Below, in pieces: positions 35,027 to 44,242 of a stretch of 64,000 nt of DNA. Source of the DNA: Saccharopolyspora erythraea. Its GTDB lineage: Bacteria > Actinomycetota > Actinomycetes > Mycobacteriales > Pseudonocardiaceae. The translations under genes were made by a program, and so were the position numbers. The DNA lies in assembly GCF_018141105.1 (NCBI RefSeq), contig NZ_CP054839.1, forward strand, positions 2,604,001 to 2,668,000, read 5' to 3'. The stretch's first letter is position 1; the number at the start of each line of letters is the position of its first letter. The notes under the pieces are model-generated. The model was not told the origin of the DNA. It saw only the letters and a list, made by a program, of their open reading frames with translations, and made no database searches.

Positions 35027-36073
35027 TCAGAGCTCGTCGGCGAGCCGGCGGACGCGTTCGATGAGGTTGGTGCGGCCCTGCGCCGTGCCGGCCAGCGGGG
35101 TGACGTTGAGGGTGGTCACGCCGGACTCCCGCAGCGCGGCCAGCCGCTCCTTGACGTGGCCCTCCGGTCCGATCAGCGAGGTCTTGACCAGCAGCTCCTT
35201 CGGGACCGCCGCGGCGGCCTCGTCCTTCTTGCCCGCCAGGTAGAGGTCCTGGATCTTCTCGGCCTCGGCCTCGTAGCCGTAGCGGGTGGCCAGGTCGTTG
35301 TAGAAGTTGCGGCCCTTGGCACCCATGCCCCCGATGTAGAGCGCGAGCATCGGGCGCATGCCGTCGAGGTAGTCGTCGAGGCCCTCGCCGATGGCCAGTG
35401 GCGCCTGCGCCACCACGTCGAGCTCGGGCAGGGACGCGTCGCGCTTGGCCTTGCCCGCGGCCAGCGAGTCGCCCCAGACCTCCCCGGCCTTCTCCGGCAC
35501 GTAGAAGATCGGCTCCCACGCCTCGGCGATCTCGGCGACCATCGCGACGTTCTTCGGGCCGATGGCGGCGATCATGACCGGAATCCGCTCGCGCACCGGG
35601 TGGTTGATCAGCTTCAGCGGTTTGCCCAGGCCGGTGCCCTGGCCCTCGGGCAGCGGGATCTGGAAGTGCTTGCCCTCGTGCACCACCTTCTCCCGCCGCC
35701 ACACCTGGCGGCAGATGTCGACGATCTCGCGGGTGCGACCGAGCGGGGCGTGGTAGGGCACGCCGTGGAAGCCCTCGATGACCTGCGGTCCGGACGCGCC
35801 GATGCCGAGGGTGAAGCGCCCCCCGGAGACGTAGTCCATCCCGGCGGCGGTCATCGCGGTCAGAGTGGGCGTCCGGGTGTAGATCTGCAGGATCCCGGAG
35901 GCGATCTCCAGCCGCTCGGTGCGGGCGGCGATGAAGCCCATCTGGCTCACCGCGTCGAAGGAGTACGCCTCCGGGACGTACACGATGTCAAGTCCGGCCT
36001 TCTCGTAGCCGGCGAGCTCGTCGACGGTCTCCTTGAACCCGCCGCTGTAGTTGAGCGGCATACCGATGCGCAT
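35027..36073 (-). CDS. LLM-class F420-dependent oxidoreductase
   Basis: A 348-residue luciferase-like TIM-barrel oxidoreductase. It has features of the F420-binding subgroup: the start MRIGMPLNYSGGF, the GILQIYTRTPTLTAMTAAGMDYVSGGRF segment, GIGASGPQVIEGFHG and the PVMIAAIGPKNVAM substrate/cofactor loop. F420 use is family knowledge, not shown directly. AGAGGA precedes the ATG. It is paired with a zinc alcohol dehydrogenase downstream, suggesting successive oxidation of an alcohol or related compound. Confidence 0.92.
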   Translation of the reverse strand: MRIGMPLNYSGGFKETVDELAGYEKAGLDIVYVPEAYSFDAVSQMGFIAARTERLEIASGILQIYTRTPTLTAMTAAGMDYVSGGRFTLGIGASGPQVIEGFHGVPYHAPLGRTREIVDICRQVWRREKVVHEGKHFQIPLPEGQGTGLGKPLKLINHPVRERIPVMIAAIGPKNVAMVAEIAEAWEPIFYVPEKAGEVWGDSLAAGKAKRDASLPELDVVAQAPLAIGEGLDDYLDGMRPMLALYIGGMGAKGRNFYNDLATRYGYEAEAEKIQDLYLAGKKDEAAAAVPKELLVKTSLIGPEGHVKERLAALRESGVTTLNVTPLAGTAQGRTNLIERVRRLADEL

Positions 36074-36368
36074 GGTGGTCCTCTCCGTTGCGGCCCGCGG
36101 CGACGCGTTCCGGCTCCGCCGCCGAGGTGCCCAGAGGTTACCGCCGGGTAAGCGGGTTTCGGGAGTCCCCGGGCGCCTTCGTCGCGCCCCACTTCGGTGT
36201 GAAGCCCGGAGTGAAGGCGGCCACGTGCCCGGGAGCCCGGGTGGGTCGATCCGGAATAATGGGACACATGTACCTATCTCAGCCTTGCTTCCGGTCCGTC
36301 ACCTGCCGTGCGCGGGCGAACGCGGTGCGTCGCGTTTGCCCAGGTGCCGCATCGGGAACGGGTATCGG

Positions 36369-37346
36369 ATGAGGCTGGGACTGCTGGACGTCGGATCGGC
36401 CGCCGCGCACCTGGAGGTGGTCGACCTCGACAGGAGCCGCCTGCCGCGCGCGTCCTGGAGCCACAAGGCGCGGACCCGGCTCGCCGAGAACACCACACCT
36501 GATGGGGTGGTCACCGCCCTCGGCATCGAGCAGGCCGAGCGCGCCGTGCGCGAGTGCGTCCGGGCCGCGCGGACCGAGGCGCCGGACGTGCTGGTCGCCT
36601 ACGGCACCTCCGCGGTGCGCGACGCGGTCAACGGCGTCGAACTGAGGAGGTGCCTCGGCGACGTGGCGGGCGTGCGGATCGGCGTGCTCACCCCGCGCGA
36701 CGAGGCCGCCCTGACCTACCACGCCGCGTGGCGCTGGCACGGTCGCGCGGGCGCGACGATGACCACCGTCGACATCGGCGGCGGTACCAGCGACGTCGCC
36801 ACCGGCGCCGGGCCCTACCCCGACGACGTCGTCTCGCTGCCATTCGGCGCGGCACGGCTGACCCGCCAGTACCTCCCCGGCGACCCGCCGGGCCCGGACC
36901 AGGTCGAGGAGCTGGTGTCGGCGATCCGCGGCGACGTCCGGCGGTCGCTGCGCCACCTGCCGGGCACCGAGCTGGGGCACCCGGTCGCGCTGTCGAAGGT
37001 GCTGCGCCAGCTCGCGGTGCTGACCGAGAGCTCCGGAGTCCGCGCCGTGCGCCACCCCGACCGGCTGGCACGGGCGAACCTGGAGAGCTGGATCCCGAAG
37101 CTGGCCTCGCTGAGCCAGGCCGAACGCGCCAAGCTGCCCGGTGTGTCGCGCACCCGCGCGCGACGCATCCTGGCCGGTGCCGTGGTCGCCGAGGTCATCC
37201 TCGACGCGATCGGGCTCGAGCAGCTTGAGATCTGCCCGTGGGGACTGCGCGAGGGCATGGTCTTCCGCTTCGCCGAGGCGTGCGAGCGGGCGGGCGGGGT
37301 CTCCGGAGAGACGCTGCACGCGGCGTCGGCGGAGATCTTCACCTGA
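36369..37346 (+). CDS. Ppx/GppA-family exopolyphosphatase-like protein
   Basis: A 325-residue ASKHA-fold phosphatase of the Ppx/GppA family. Phosphate motif 1 is LLDVGSAAAHLEVVD, followed by YGTSAVRDAVN, TPRDEAALTYHAA, and phosphate motif 2 VDIGGGTSDVATG. The first motif has Ala-Ala-Ala where many members have Ser/Thr-Asn-Ser, and a C-terminal HD domain is absent. These are features of the short actinobacterial Ppx1-like subgroup. It acts on polyphosphate or pppGpp in relatives. The ATG starts exactly at the motif. Confidence 0.9.
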   Translation: MRLGLLDVGSAAAHLEVVDLDRSRLPRASWSHKARTRLAENTTPDGVVTALGIEQAERAVRECVRAARTEAPDVLVAYGTSAVRDAVNGVELRRCLGDVAGVRIGVLTPRDEAALTYHAAWRWHGRAGATMTTVDIGGGTSDVATGAGPYPDDVVSLPFGAARLTRQYLPGDPPGPDQVEELVSAIRGDVRRSLRHLPGTELGHPVALSKVLRQLAVLTESSGVRAVRHPDRLARANLESWIPKLASLSQAERAKLPGVSRTRARRILAGAVVAEVILDAIGLEQLEICPWGLREGMVFRFAEACERAGGVSGETLHAASAEIFT

Positions 37347-37510
37347 GCACCCGCTTCGGTGCAGACCCTCCGGGATCTTTCTCTCACGTACAGCCGTACG
37401 CCGCGGAAAGGCCGTCCCTGCCAACCGGGCACTGCCGAGAACCGGCGCAAGATCCCCGGAACAAGTAGCGTCGAAAGGGTCAACCGCCGTCTAGTCAGGA
37501 AGGTCGCGAC

Positions 37511-37909
37511 GTGGCCGTTCTGGTGCACATCCTGATCACCATGGTCGCGGTGTGGCTGACCACGCTGCTGCCCGGGATCACGCTCGGCGGGCACGACACC
37601 CCGGCGCAGATCCTCACGCTGCTCGCGGTGGCGGTCGTGTTCGGGCTCGTCAACGTGGTGCTCAAGCCGATCGCCAAGACGCTGGGCTGCCTGCTCTACG
37701 TGCTGACGCTGGGCCTGTTCGGGCTCGTGGTCAACGCGTTGCTGCTCTGGCTGACCAGCTACCTGGCAGGCGAGCTGGGCCTGCCGTTCCACGTCGACGG
37801 CTTCTGGCCGGCGTTCTGGGGCGCGTTGATCATCACGATCGTCAGCAGCGCGCTGCATGGCGTCGTCCGGCGGGCGCGAACCCCCGGCGAGGAGCGGCCG
37901 AGGGTCTGA
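37511..37909 (+). CDS. Phage-holin-4-family (YvlD-like) membrane protein
   Basis: A 132-residue protein with four hydrophobic spans (about 3-22, 33-52, 58-82 and 100-120) and the family segment VFGLVNVVLKPIAKTLG ... GLFGLVVNALLLWLTS. Despite the name, members are mostly chromosomal membrane proteins of unknown role, and no phage genes adjoin. The GTG at 37511 follows GGAAGG at a good distance. Confidence 0.88.
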   Translation: MAVLVHILITMVAVWLTTLLPGITLGGHDTPAQILTLLAVAVVFGLVNVVLKPIAKTLGCLLYVLTLGLFGLVVNALLLWLTSYLAGELGLPFHVDGFWPAFWGALIITIVSSALHGVVRRARTPGEERPRV

Positions 37910-37930
37910 AAGGCGCTGAACGCGCGGGGG

Positions 37931-37958
37931 CGGGCCAAGCGGCTTCGCCGCTCCAAGA
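37931..37958. repeat. Hairpin repeat, copy 1 (AAGCGGC-type stem)
   Basis: A 28-base element with stem AGCGGC-TTC-GCCGCT preceded by CGGGCC and followed by CAAGA. A near-identical copy lies at 38907-38935. Both lie at the ends of genes, so it may act as a terminator as well as being a dispersed repeat. Confidence 0.6.
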
Positions 37959-38091
37959 GTCGTAGACAGCCTCTGAGCGCGCCGGGGACCGGCCGGAGCG
38001 GCCGTTGGAGTGGTCGGTCGGTGCGGGCGCGGACGCCGCGGTGATCGGCCGACTATCCTCAACTGCTCGAAACCAGTCGCCGGAGTCGGGG

Positions 38092-38847
38092 ATGCGCTGC
38101 ACTTTCCGGGAGTTCCAAGCCCTCGCCAGCTCAGGCGTCACGCGCGCTGGTGCCTCGGAGGCCGTTGCCTTTCTGACCGGCAGGCCGGGCTCCGGGCCGC
38201 CGAGCATGCCCTACCGGCTCGAGGCCCGCTGGCAGGACGTGCTGACCGCGCTGGCGGGCGGCGCGGTGTACGGGTTCCTGCGGATCACCGAACCCGGCGC
38301 TGACGAGACGCGCGTGTTGGTGGCCGTCGAGCGCGCCACCGCCGTGCGGGTCGTGGTGCGCGGCGAGGAGGTAACGGCCGACCAGGTCCGCCCCGACGCG
38401 CCGTGGCCTGCGCTGACGGGCGCGCTGCCGGAGGCGGCGGCTGCAGTGGGGAGCGAGGTCACGCTGCCGAGCCGGATCCTGGCCGAGGCGCGTGCCGAGG
38501 CCGCCGGGCGCGGTGACGACCAGGTCGACTGGCTGGCCTACGAGCTCCGGTTGCGCGAGGTCCCTCCGGACGACGCCAGGGCTGTGGGAGCGTTGCTGCG
38601 TCAGGCCGACGAGGTGACCGCGCGGATCGGGATCGCGCTGTGCCGGTCCGACGGCACGCTGCTGCGCGCGCCGTCGGAGATCGAGGTGCTGCACTCGCCG
38701 ACCGGCCGGGTCGCCGTGGTCCCGGAGGTGCCCGACGACTCCTACGCGATGGTCACACCCGCGGGCAGCTTCGCCCTGGGAAGGGCCTTGCAGCGCTACA
38801 CCGAGGTGCTGTGGGAGCAGGCGGAGGAACTCGACCGGCCGGCCTGA
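38092..38847 (+). CDS. EspG-family (ESX secretion-associated) protein
   Basis: A 251-residue protein whose central and C-terminal parts fit the EspG/ESX-1 secretion-associated family. It has a beta-sheet domain with RVLVAVERATAVRVVVRGEE, VTLPSRILAEA, ALLRQADEVTARIGIALCR and the closing PTGRVAVVPE-type strand. EspG proteins are cytosolic chaperones for PE/PPE-type substrates of type VII secretion. No ESX genes adjoin, so it is an orphan. GGAG precedes the ATG at 38092. The N-terminal 50 residues are weakly conserved. Moderate confidence. Confidence 0.65.
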   Translation: MRCTFREFQALASSGVTRAGASEAVAFLTGRPGSGPPSMPYRLEARWQDVLTALAGGAVYGFLRITEPGADETRVLVAVERATAVRVVVRGEEVTADQVRPDAPWPALTGALPEAAAAVGSEVTLPSRILAEARAEAAGRGDDQVDWLAYELRLREVPPDDARAVGALLRQADEVTARIGIALCRSDGTLLRAPSEIEVLHSPTGRVAVVPEVPDDSYAMVTPAGSFALGRALQRYTEVLWEQAEELDRPA

Positions 38848-38878
38848 GAAGCGGTCTTCGAACTCAGCTTGAGTGGCA

Positions 38879-38894
38879 GTTCCGGTGGCGGAAC
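38879..38894. repeat. Palindromic repeat GTTCCGGTGGCGGAAC, copy 2
   Basis: GTTCCG-GTGG-CGGAAC, six-base arms, 31 bases after the EspG-like stop. It matches copy 1 at 33759-33772 with an extended arm. Confidence 0.55.
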
Positions 38895-38906
38895 CGGTTG
38901 CGAGGA

Positions 38907-38935
38907 CGGGCCAAGCGGCTTCGCCGCTTCAAAGA
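38907..38935. repeat. Hairpin repeat, copy 2 (AAGCGGC-TTC-GCCGCTT)
   Basis: Perfect seven-pair stem AAGCGGC/GCCGCTT with loop TTC, inside a stretch nearly identical to 37931-37958. Similarity continues downstream (AGACAGsC then GCGC). It lies between convergent genes and could serve as terminator. Confidence 0.6.
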
Positions 38936-38977
38936 CCAAAGACAGGCACTCAGGCGCCCTCTGGCTCCGGGCGGAAC

Positions 38978-40186
38978 CTACGCGGCGTCCAGCGACCGCC
39001 GGGTCCGCTCGGCGATGTCGGCCCCGATCAGCAGGGACGCGGTGGCCGCGGGGGACGGGGCGTTGAGCACGTGCACCCAGTGCCGGTCCTCGACCACCAG
39101 GAAGTCGTCGACCAGGGTGCCGTCGGGCCGCACGGCCTGCGCGCGCACGCCCGCCTCCGCCCGGCGCAGGTCGCTGCCGCGCAGGCCGGGCAGCAGCCGC
39201 TGGGCTGCGCGCACGAACAGCGGCTTGAACGCCGACCGCGCGATCTCACCCGCGCCGGTCCGCCAGTACTTCCTGGCCAGCACCCGCAGCGCCGGGTCGG
39301 TCGCCAGCCTGCGCAGGTGCGCCCCGGACCACGAGCGCCAGTCGTAGCCCTCGCGCGAGAGCGCGGGCACCGCGTTGGGGCCGACGTGCAGGCTGCCGTC
39401 GACCATCCGCGTGAGGTGCACGCCGAGGAACGGGAAGGCCGGGTCGGGCACCGGGTAGACCAGCGCGTGCACCAGGTCGCGGGCGGCACCGGTGGTCTCG
39501 AAGTACTCGCCGCGGAACGGCAGGACGCGCGCGGGCGGCTCGGCCCCGGCGAGCTCGGCGACGACGTCGCTGTGCAGCCCGGCGCAGTTGACCGCGTGCC
39601 GGCTGCGGATCTCCCCGGTCGTGGTCTCCAGGACCAGTTCCGCCCCGTCGGTGCGGACTCCGACGAGCTCGGTGCCGTGGTGCAGCTCGACCCCGAGCCC
39701 GGCCAGCAGCCCGGCCAGCCGGCGGGCGACCGCCCCGAAGTCGGTGATCCCGGCGTCGGGCACCAGCAGGGCCCGGATGCCGCGCACGTTCGGTTCCCGT
39801 TCGCGCAGCGAGGCGGGGTCGAGCTCGGTGACCCGAACGCCGTTGGCCTCGCCCCGCCTGGCCAGCTCGGCCAGCCGCGGCAGCTCGTCGTCCGATGTCG
39901 CCACCACGACCTTCCCGGTCCGTTCGACGGGAATCCCGTGCTCGGCGCAGAAGGCGTACATCGCCTCGCCGCCCGCCCTGGCCAGACGGGCCTTGCCGCT
40001 GCCAGGCGGGTAGTACAGTCCACTGTGGATGACGCCGGAGTTGTGGCCGGTCTGGTGCGCGCCCCAGGCCGGTTCCTTGTCGATCACCGCGATCCGCCGC
40101 TCGCGCCCGTCGCGCGCGAGCGCGAACGCGGTCGCCAGCCCGACGATGCCGCCGCCGATGATGGTCACGTCGTTGGTCGCCGTCAT
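38978..40186 (-). CDS. lhgO: L-2-hydroxyglutarate oxidase
   Basis: A 402-residue FAD-dependent oxidase of the DAO family. The N-terminal FAD motif is VTIIGGGIVGLATAFALA, and the LhgO signature is QTGHNSGVIHSGLYYPPGS. GEYFETTG, the LHVGPNAVPALSREGY segment and a C-terminal FLVVEDRHWVHVLNAPSPAAT complete the family pattern. It oxidises L-2-hydroxyglutarate to 2-oxoglutarate, a metabolite-repair or lysine-catabolic step. The ATG at 40186 has GAGG upstream; an ATG at 40195 is possible. Divergent from pepE. Confidence 0.93.
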   Translation of the reverse strand: MTATNDVTIIGGGIVGLATAFALARDGRERRIAVIDKEPAWGAHQTGHNSGVIHSGLYYPPGSGKARLARAGGEAMYAFCAEHGIPVERTGKVVVATSDDELPRLAELARRGEANGVRVTELDPASLREREPNVRGIRALLVPDAGITDFGAVARRLAGLLAGLGVELHHGTELVGVRTDGAELVLETTTGEIRSRHAVNCAGLHSDVVAELAGAEPPARVLPFRGEYFETTGAARDLVHALVYPVPDPAFPFLGVHLTRMVDGSLHVGPNAVPALSREGYDWRSWSGAHLRRLATDPALRVLARKYWRTGAGEIARSAFKPLFVRAAQRLLPGLRGSDLRRAEAGVRAQAVRPDGTLVDDFLVVEDRHWVHVLNAPSPAATASLLIGADIAERTRRSLDAA

Positions 40187-40299
40187 GGCCGCCATCCTCG
40201 CCGCCACGGCCGGCCGGTTCCAGTGCCGTCCCGGGCGCGTGGCCCGGGAGTGGGGATAGCTTGGAACCGGCCGCCGGCCTCTCGCGGAAGGGCAAGGAC

Positions 40300-41022
40300 G
40301 TGGAACTGCTGCTGCTCTCCAGCTCGACGACGCACACCAGCACCTTCCTCGGCTACGCGCTGGAGGCCGTGTCGCGGTGGCTGGACGGCCGCGACCGGCT
40401 GGTCTTCGTGCCCTACGCCAAGCGGGAGCACGACGCCTACACCGATGCGGTGCGGGAGGCGCTCCGCCCGCTCGGCGTCCGGGTGGAGGGGCTGCACCGG
40501 GCAGGCGACCCCGTCGCGGCGGTGCGCGAGTCCGAAGCCGTGTTCGTCGGCGGTGGCAACACCTTCCGCCTGCTTTCGGCCCTCTACGCGCGCGACCTGG
40601 TGGCGGCGCTGCGTGAGGCCGTCGGCGACCGAACCCGCTACATGGGCTCCAGCGCGGGGACGAACATGGCCTGCCCGACGCTGCGGACCAGCAACGACAT
40701 GCCGATCGTGCAGCCGCCGTCGTTCGACGCGCTCGGCCTGGTGCCCTTCCAGATCAACCCGCACTACCTGGACCCGGACCCGGCGGGCACGCACATGGGG
40801 GAGACGCGGGAGGAGCGCATCGCCGAGTTCCTGGAGGAGAACGACGTCCCGGTCCTCGGAGTGCGCGAGGGCTCGTGGGTGCGGGTGAGCGGCGAGCGCG
40901 CCAAGCTCGGCGGTGCCGCGGGCGCCCGGCTGTTCACCAGGGGAGCCGAACCCCGCGAGCTGACCGCCGGCGCGGATCTCTCCTGCCTGCTGGGCGAACG
41001 GCCGCGCTACGACCTCGGGTGA
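40300..41022 (+). CDS. pepE: Dipeptidase E (peptidase family S51)
   Basis: A 240-residue peptidase of family S51, which cleaves Asp-X dipeptides. The nucleophile is Ser118 in MGSSAGTNMA; FVGGGNTFRLLSAL and FQINPHYLDP carry the remaining catalytic and binding residues. E. coli PepE is about 230 residues, so this is full length. The GTG at 40300 follows GGAAGGGCAAGG and gives the family start VELLLLSSST. Cytosolic. It is divergent from lhgO with no obvious functional link. Confidence 0.92.
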   Translation: MELLLLSSSTTHTSTFLGYALEAVSRWLDGRDRLVFVPYAKREHDAYTDAVREALRPLGVRVEGLHRAGDPVAAVRESEAVFVGGGNTFRLLSALYARDLVAALREAVGDRTRYMGSSAGTNMACPTLRTSNDMPIVQPPSFDALGLVPFQINPHYLDPDPAGTHMGETREERIAEFLEENDVPVLGVREGSWVRVSGERAKLGGAAGARLFTRGAEPRELTAGADLSCLLGERPRYDLG

Positions 41023-41433
41023 GCGAGGCTCGCTCCCCGTTGCCGCCGCGCGCTACCGGCGGTCAGACGGATGCCCCGAAATAGGTAGATCGGACCAAGG
41101 GACTCACCCGAAAAGCCTTCATGTGATCGGATAAGATCCTCCGAAGGGCACCATGATCACATTGTGCTAAGGTCCGAATCATCCTGCTGGGTGGTGTCGC
41201 AACAGCGGCGTTGAGGCGGGAACTGGTAGTGGTCCGGCTGCGAAACGAAGGTGCGACTCAATGGCCACGCCGACGGGCACACCTCGTCCGAGGCGTCGGC
41301 GACCCGGCAGCTCACTCGCTCCGCACCGGGGTCGCCCACGGACCTTTCCCGATGTGAGACGCGGTCGCCCTCGCCCACCGCAAGTCAATCCCGGTCGGCA
41401 TGCCCTCGGGCGGTTCAATAGTTCTGGAGCGCT
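41023..41433. other. Intergenic region upstream of the conservon
   Basis: About 410 bases. A small hairpin GAGCG/CGCTC follows the pepE stop. The stretch 41080-41200 is AT-richer than its surroundings and must contain the conservon promoter. I cannot assign -35/-10 boxes with confidence and see no gene. Confidence 0.45.
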
Positions 41434-43788
41434 GTGAGTCGAACAAGCAGTTCCGAGAGTAGTGACTACAGGACCATCCGGTCACGCCTTACCAGGGTGG
41501 TCATCCTGCCCAGCGTGGTGCTGCTGGTCATGTGGGCGGTCTTCTCCTCCTACACCATCTTCGAGGGCTTCTACCTGCGCACCGTCGGTCTCGGCGTGAA
41601 GGAAGCCTCGATCCCCGCGGTCAACAGCCTTGTGGCGCTGCAGAAGGAGCGCCAGCTGACGATGCTCAGCCTGGGCCACAGCCCGGCCGCCACGGCGACG
41701 CTGCCCGCTCAGCGGGCCGAGACCGACCGCGCCGTGGACCAGATGAAGTCCAAGATGCAGGGCCTGCTCTCCGGTGCGCCGGACAACATCGTGCAGGGTG
41801 CCGACAAGCTCGTGTCGCTGCTCGACCAGCTCCCGCAGGAGCGCGGCCGCATCGACGGGCACACCGCGAGCCCCGAAGAGGTCTTCGACTACTACAACAG
41901 CGTGCTCGACGCCGGCGGCAACCTGTTCGAGACCCAGTCGCGGCTGGTGCCCGACGGCGAGTCGATCCAGGGCGCGCTGACGGCCACCGACCTGTTCCGG
42001 GCCGCCGACCAGATGTCCAGGGTCGCCTCCCTCGGCGGCAACGCGGTCGCCGCCGGGCGGTTCACCCCCGAGCAGCACACGACGTTCGTCAGCCTGGTCG
42101 GGTCCTACCGCTCCAAGCTGATCACCGACGCGCCGAACCTGCAGCCGCAGGCCAAGGCCGAGTACGAGCAGCTGCTCAACAGCGACGCGTGGCGCAACCT
42201 GCAGCAGCTGGAGAACCAGCTGATCTCGCACCCCCCGCAACAGAGCGGCGACCTGCGCGTCACCGAGCAGCAGTGGCTCGACGCCAGCAACCAGGTCGCC
42301 GACGAGCTGGTCAGGATCGTCATCTCGCACTCGACCCAGGCGGTCGAGCTGGTGCTGGCCAACGGCAACGCGCGCTACTTCGAGGTCATCATCGGCAGCG
42401 CGGTCGCGCTGCTCGCGGTGATCCTCGGAATCGTGCTGGCGATCCGCAACTCCCGCAGGCTGGTCGACCGCGCGCTGGTCACCCGGCTGGCGAACCTGCG
42501 CACCGACTCCCTGACCCTGGCCCAACAACGGCTGCCCGACATCATGACCCGCCTGGAGCGCGGCGAGAAGGTCGACATCGAGACCGAGCTGCCCGCCCTG
42601 GACTACGGCGGCGACGAGATCGGCCAGGTGGCCGACGCCTTCAACACCGCGCAGTTCACCGCGGTCTCGGCGGCGGTCAAGGAGAGCCAGGCCCGTGAGG
42701 GCGTCAACAAGGTCTTCCTCGGCATCGCCCACCGCAACCAGGGGCTGGTGCACCGCCAGCTCAAGGTGCTGGACAAGATGGAGCGCGAGGAGGAGAACCC
42801 CGAGCGGCTGGACACCCTGTTCCAGCTCGACCACCTCGCCACCCGGGCCCGGCGCAACGCCGAGAACCTGATCATCCTCGCCGGCGAGCAGCCGGGACGG
42901 CAGTGGCGCAAGCCGGTCCGCCTGGTCGACGTCCTGCGCGCCGCGGTCGCCGAGACCGAGCAGTACCACCGGGTCCGGGTCAACCAGGTGCCCGAGGTCG
43001 CCGTGCACGGCACCGCCGTCGGCGACGTCATCCACCTGTGCGCGGAGCTGATGGAGAACGCCACCGCGTTCTCGTCCCCGCGGTCCCAGGTCCAGGTCCA
43101 CAGCAGCGACACCCCGCGCGGCGTGCTGGTGCAGATCGAGGACCAGGGTCTGGGCATGCGTCCCGCCGCCAGGGACGACGCCAACGAACTCCTGGTGAAC
43201 CCCCCGAGGTTCGAGGACATCACCCTGCGCGGTGACTCCCGGCTCGGCCTGTTCGTGGTCGCCAGGCTCGCCGCGAGGCGCGGCATCGAAGTGGATCTCC
43301 GAGAGTCCGCCGAGGGAGGGATCGTGGCCTTCGTGCTGCTGCCCTCCGAAATCGTGGTGTCCGAGAAGGGGCACGAGGATCCGCCGGAGACGATGCGCGT
43401 GGCCGCGGCCAACCAGCTGTCGCCCATGGTTCCCCGCAACCGGGAGGGCAGCACACCCGCGACCGAGCGCGATCTTCCGGCACCCCGCAGGGAGGTCGAG
43501 CCGGTGGTCAGGAACGGGCGCAAACCTTCGGTGCCCGCCGAAACCCAGAACGAAAAGCCGGAGTTCCCCTCCGTGGACCCGGACGGAAGGCCGCCGTTGC
43601 CCAGACGGCGACGGCAGCAGAACCTCGTTCCCCAGCTGCGCGACGAACCACTGGAGCAGCAGGAGGAGCGCGAGTACCAGGTCGACCATTCGCCTGAGCG
43701 GACCCGAGGCAACATGACCGCCTTCCAGCGCGGTACCCGCAAGGCACGTCGCAGCGACGACGGTTCCGACCGTGATTCTCTCCAGTGA
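41434..43788 (+). CDS. cvnA: Conservon sensor-kinase-like protein CvnA
   Basis: A 784-residue membrane protein. There is one span at about 22-45, then an extracytoplasmic nitrate/nitrite-sensing-type (NIT-like) domain to about 305, a second span at about 312-337 (VIIGSAVALLAVILGIVLAIR), and a HAMP-like linker. A dimerisation region follows with FLGIAHRNQGLVHRQLKVLD, and then a HATPase domain (LCAELMENATAFSSPRS, IEDQGLGM, GLFVVARLA). The tail of about 150 residues is disordered. It heads a conservon, which in Streptomyces forms a membrane complex resembling eukaryotic G-protein systems. No canonical phosphoacceptor His box is obvious. GTG start. Confidence 0.95.
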   Translation: MSRTSSSESSDYRTIRSRLTRVVILPSVVLLVMWAVFSSYTIFEGFYLRTVGLGVKEASIPAVNSLVALQKERQLTMLSLGHSPAATATLPAQRAETDRAVDQMKSKMQGLLSGAPDNIVQGADKLVSLLDQLPQERGRIDGHTASPEEVFDYYNSVLDAGGNLFETQSRLVPDGESIQGALTATDLFRAADQMSRVASLGGNAVAAGRFTPEQHTTFVSLVGSYRSKLITDAPNLQPQAKAEYEQLLNSDAWRNLQQLENQLISHPPQQSGDLRVTEQQWLDASNQVADELVRIVISHSTQAVELVLANGNARYFEVIIGSAVALLAVILGIVLAIRNSRRLVDRALVTRLANLRTDSLTLAQQRLPDIMTRLERGEKVDIETELPALDYGGDEIGQVADAFNTAQFTAVSAAVKESQAREGVNKVFLGIAHRNQGLVHRQLKVLDKMEREEENPERLDTLFQLDHLATRARRNAENLIILAGEQPGRQWRKPVRLVDVLRAAVAETEQYHRVRVNQVPEVAVHGTAVGDVIHLCAELMENATAFSSPRSQVQVHSSDTPRGVLVQIEDQGLGMRPAARDDANELLVNPPRFEDITLRGDSRLGLFVVARLAARRGIEVDLRESAEGGIVAFVLLPSEIVVSEKGHEDPPETMRVAAANQLSPMVPRNREGSTPATERDLPAPRREVEPVVRNGRKPSVPAETQNEKPEFPSVDPDGRPPLPRRRRQQNLVPQLRDEPLEQQEEREYQVDHSPERTRGNMTAFQRGTRKARRSDDGSDRDSLQ

Positions 43789-43807
43789 CCGAAGGGGCAG
43801 TGTGTGC

Positions 43808-44233
43808 ATGAGCGAGAAGGTCGGCTCAGACGCCGAGTTGAACTGGCTGTTGGACGACCTGGTCCAGCGGGTCGTCGGGGCGCAGTACGCAGTCGTGCTC
43901 TCCTCCGACGGCCTGCTGCTGGCCAAGTCCGCTGAACTGTCGGTCGAGGACTCCGAGCACCTCTCCGCGATGGCCTCGGCCTTCCAGAGCCTGGCCAAGG
44001 AGACCGGCAGGCACTTCAAGGGCGGCAAGGTCCGCCAGACCATCGTCGAGATGGACCACGCGTTCCTGTTCGTCACCGCCGCCGGGAGCGGCGCCTGCCT
44101 GGCGGTGCTCGGCGAGGAGGAGGCCGACGTGGGGATGATCGCCTACGAGATGAACCTGCTCGTGGTCCGCGTGGGCAACTACCTCAGCTCCGCGCCTCGC
44201 GGTGGCGAGCCGGTCGACCTCAAGCAGGGCTGA
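43808..44233 (+). CDS. cvnB: Conservon roadblock/LC7-domain protein CvnB
   Basis: A 141-residue roadblock/LC7 protein (ELNWLLDDLVQRVVGAQYAVVLSSDGLLLAKS ... FLFVTAAGSGACLAVLG). Roadblock proteins bind small GTPases and act as their regulators, here presumably CvnD. GAAGGGG precedes the ATG at 43808. It starts 20 bases after cvnA and ends ten bases before cvnC. Confidence 0.96.
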   Translation: MSEKVGSDAELNWLLDDLVQRVVGAQYAVVLSSDGLLLAKSAELSVEDSEHLSAMASAFQSLAKETGRHFKGGKVRQTIVEMDHAFLFVTAAGSGACLAVLGEEEADVGMIAYEMNLLVVRVGNYLSSAPRGGEPVDLKQG

Positions 44234-44242
44234 GGCCCGACG

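Noticed and set aside
37511-37909. Prophage holin
   Set aside because: The family name is misleading; there are no lysin or phage structural genes nearby.
41482-44076. Minus-strand frame of 864 residues opposite the conservon
   Set aside because: Antisense shadow caused by high GC; the plus strand has clear CvnA and CvnB domains.
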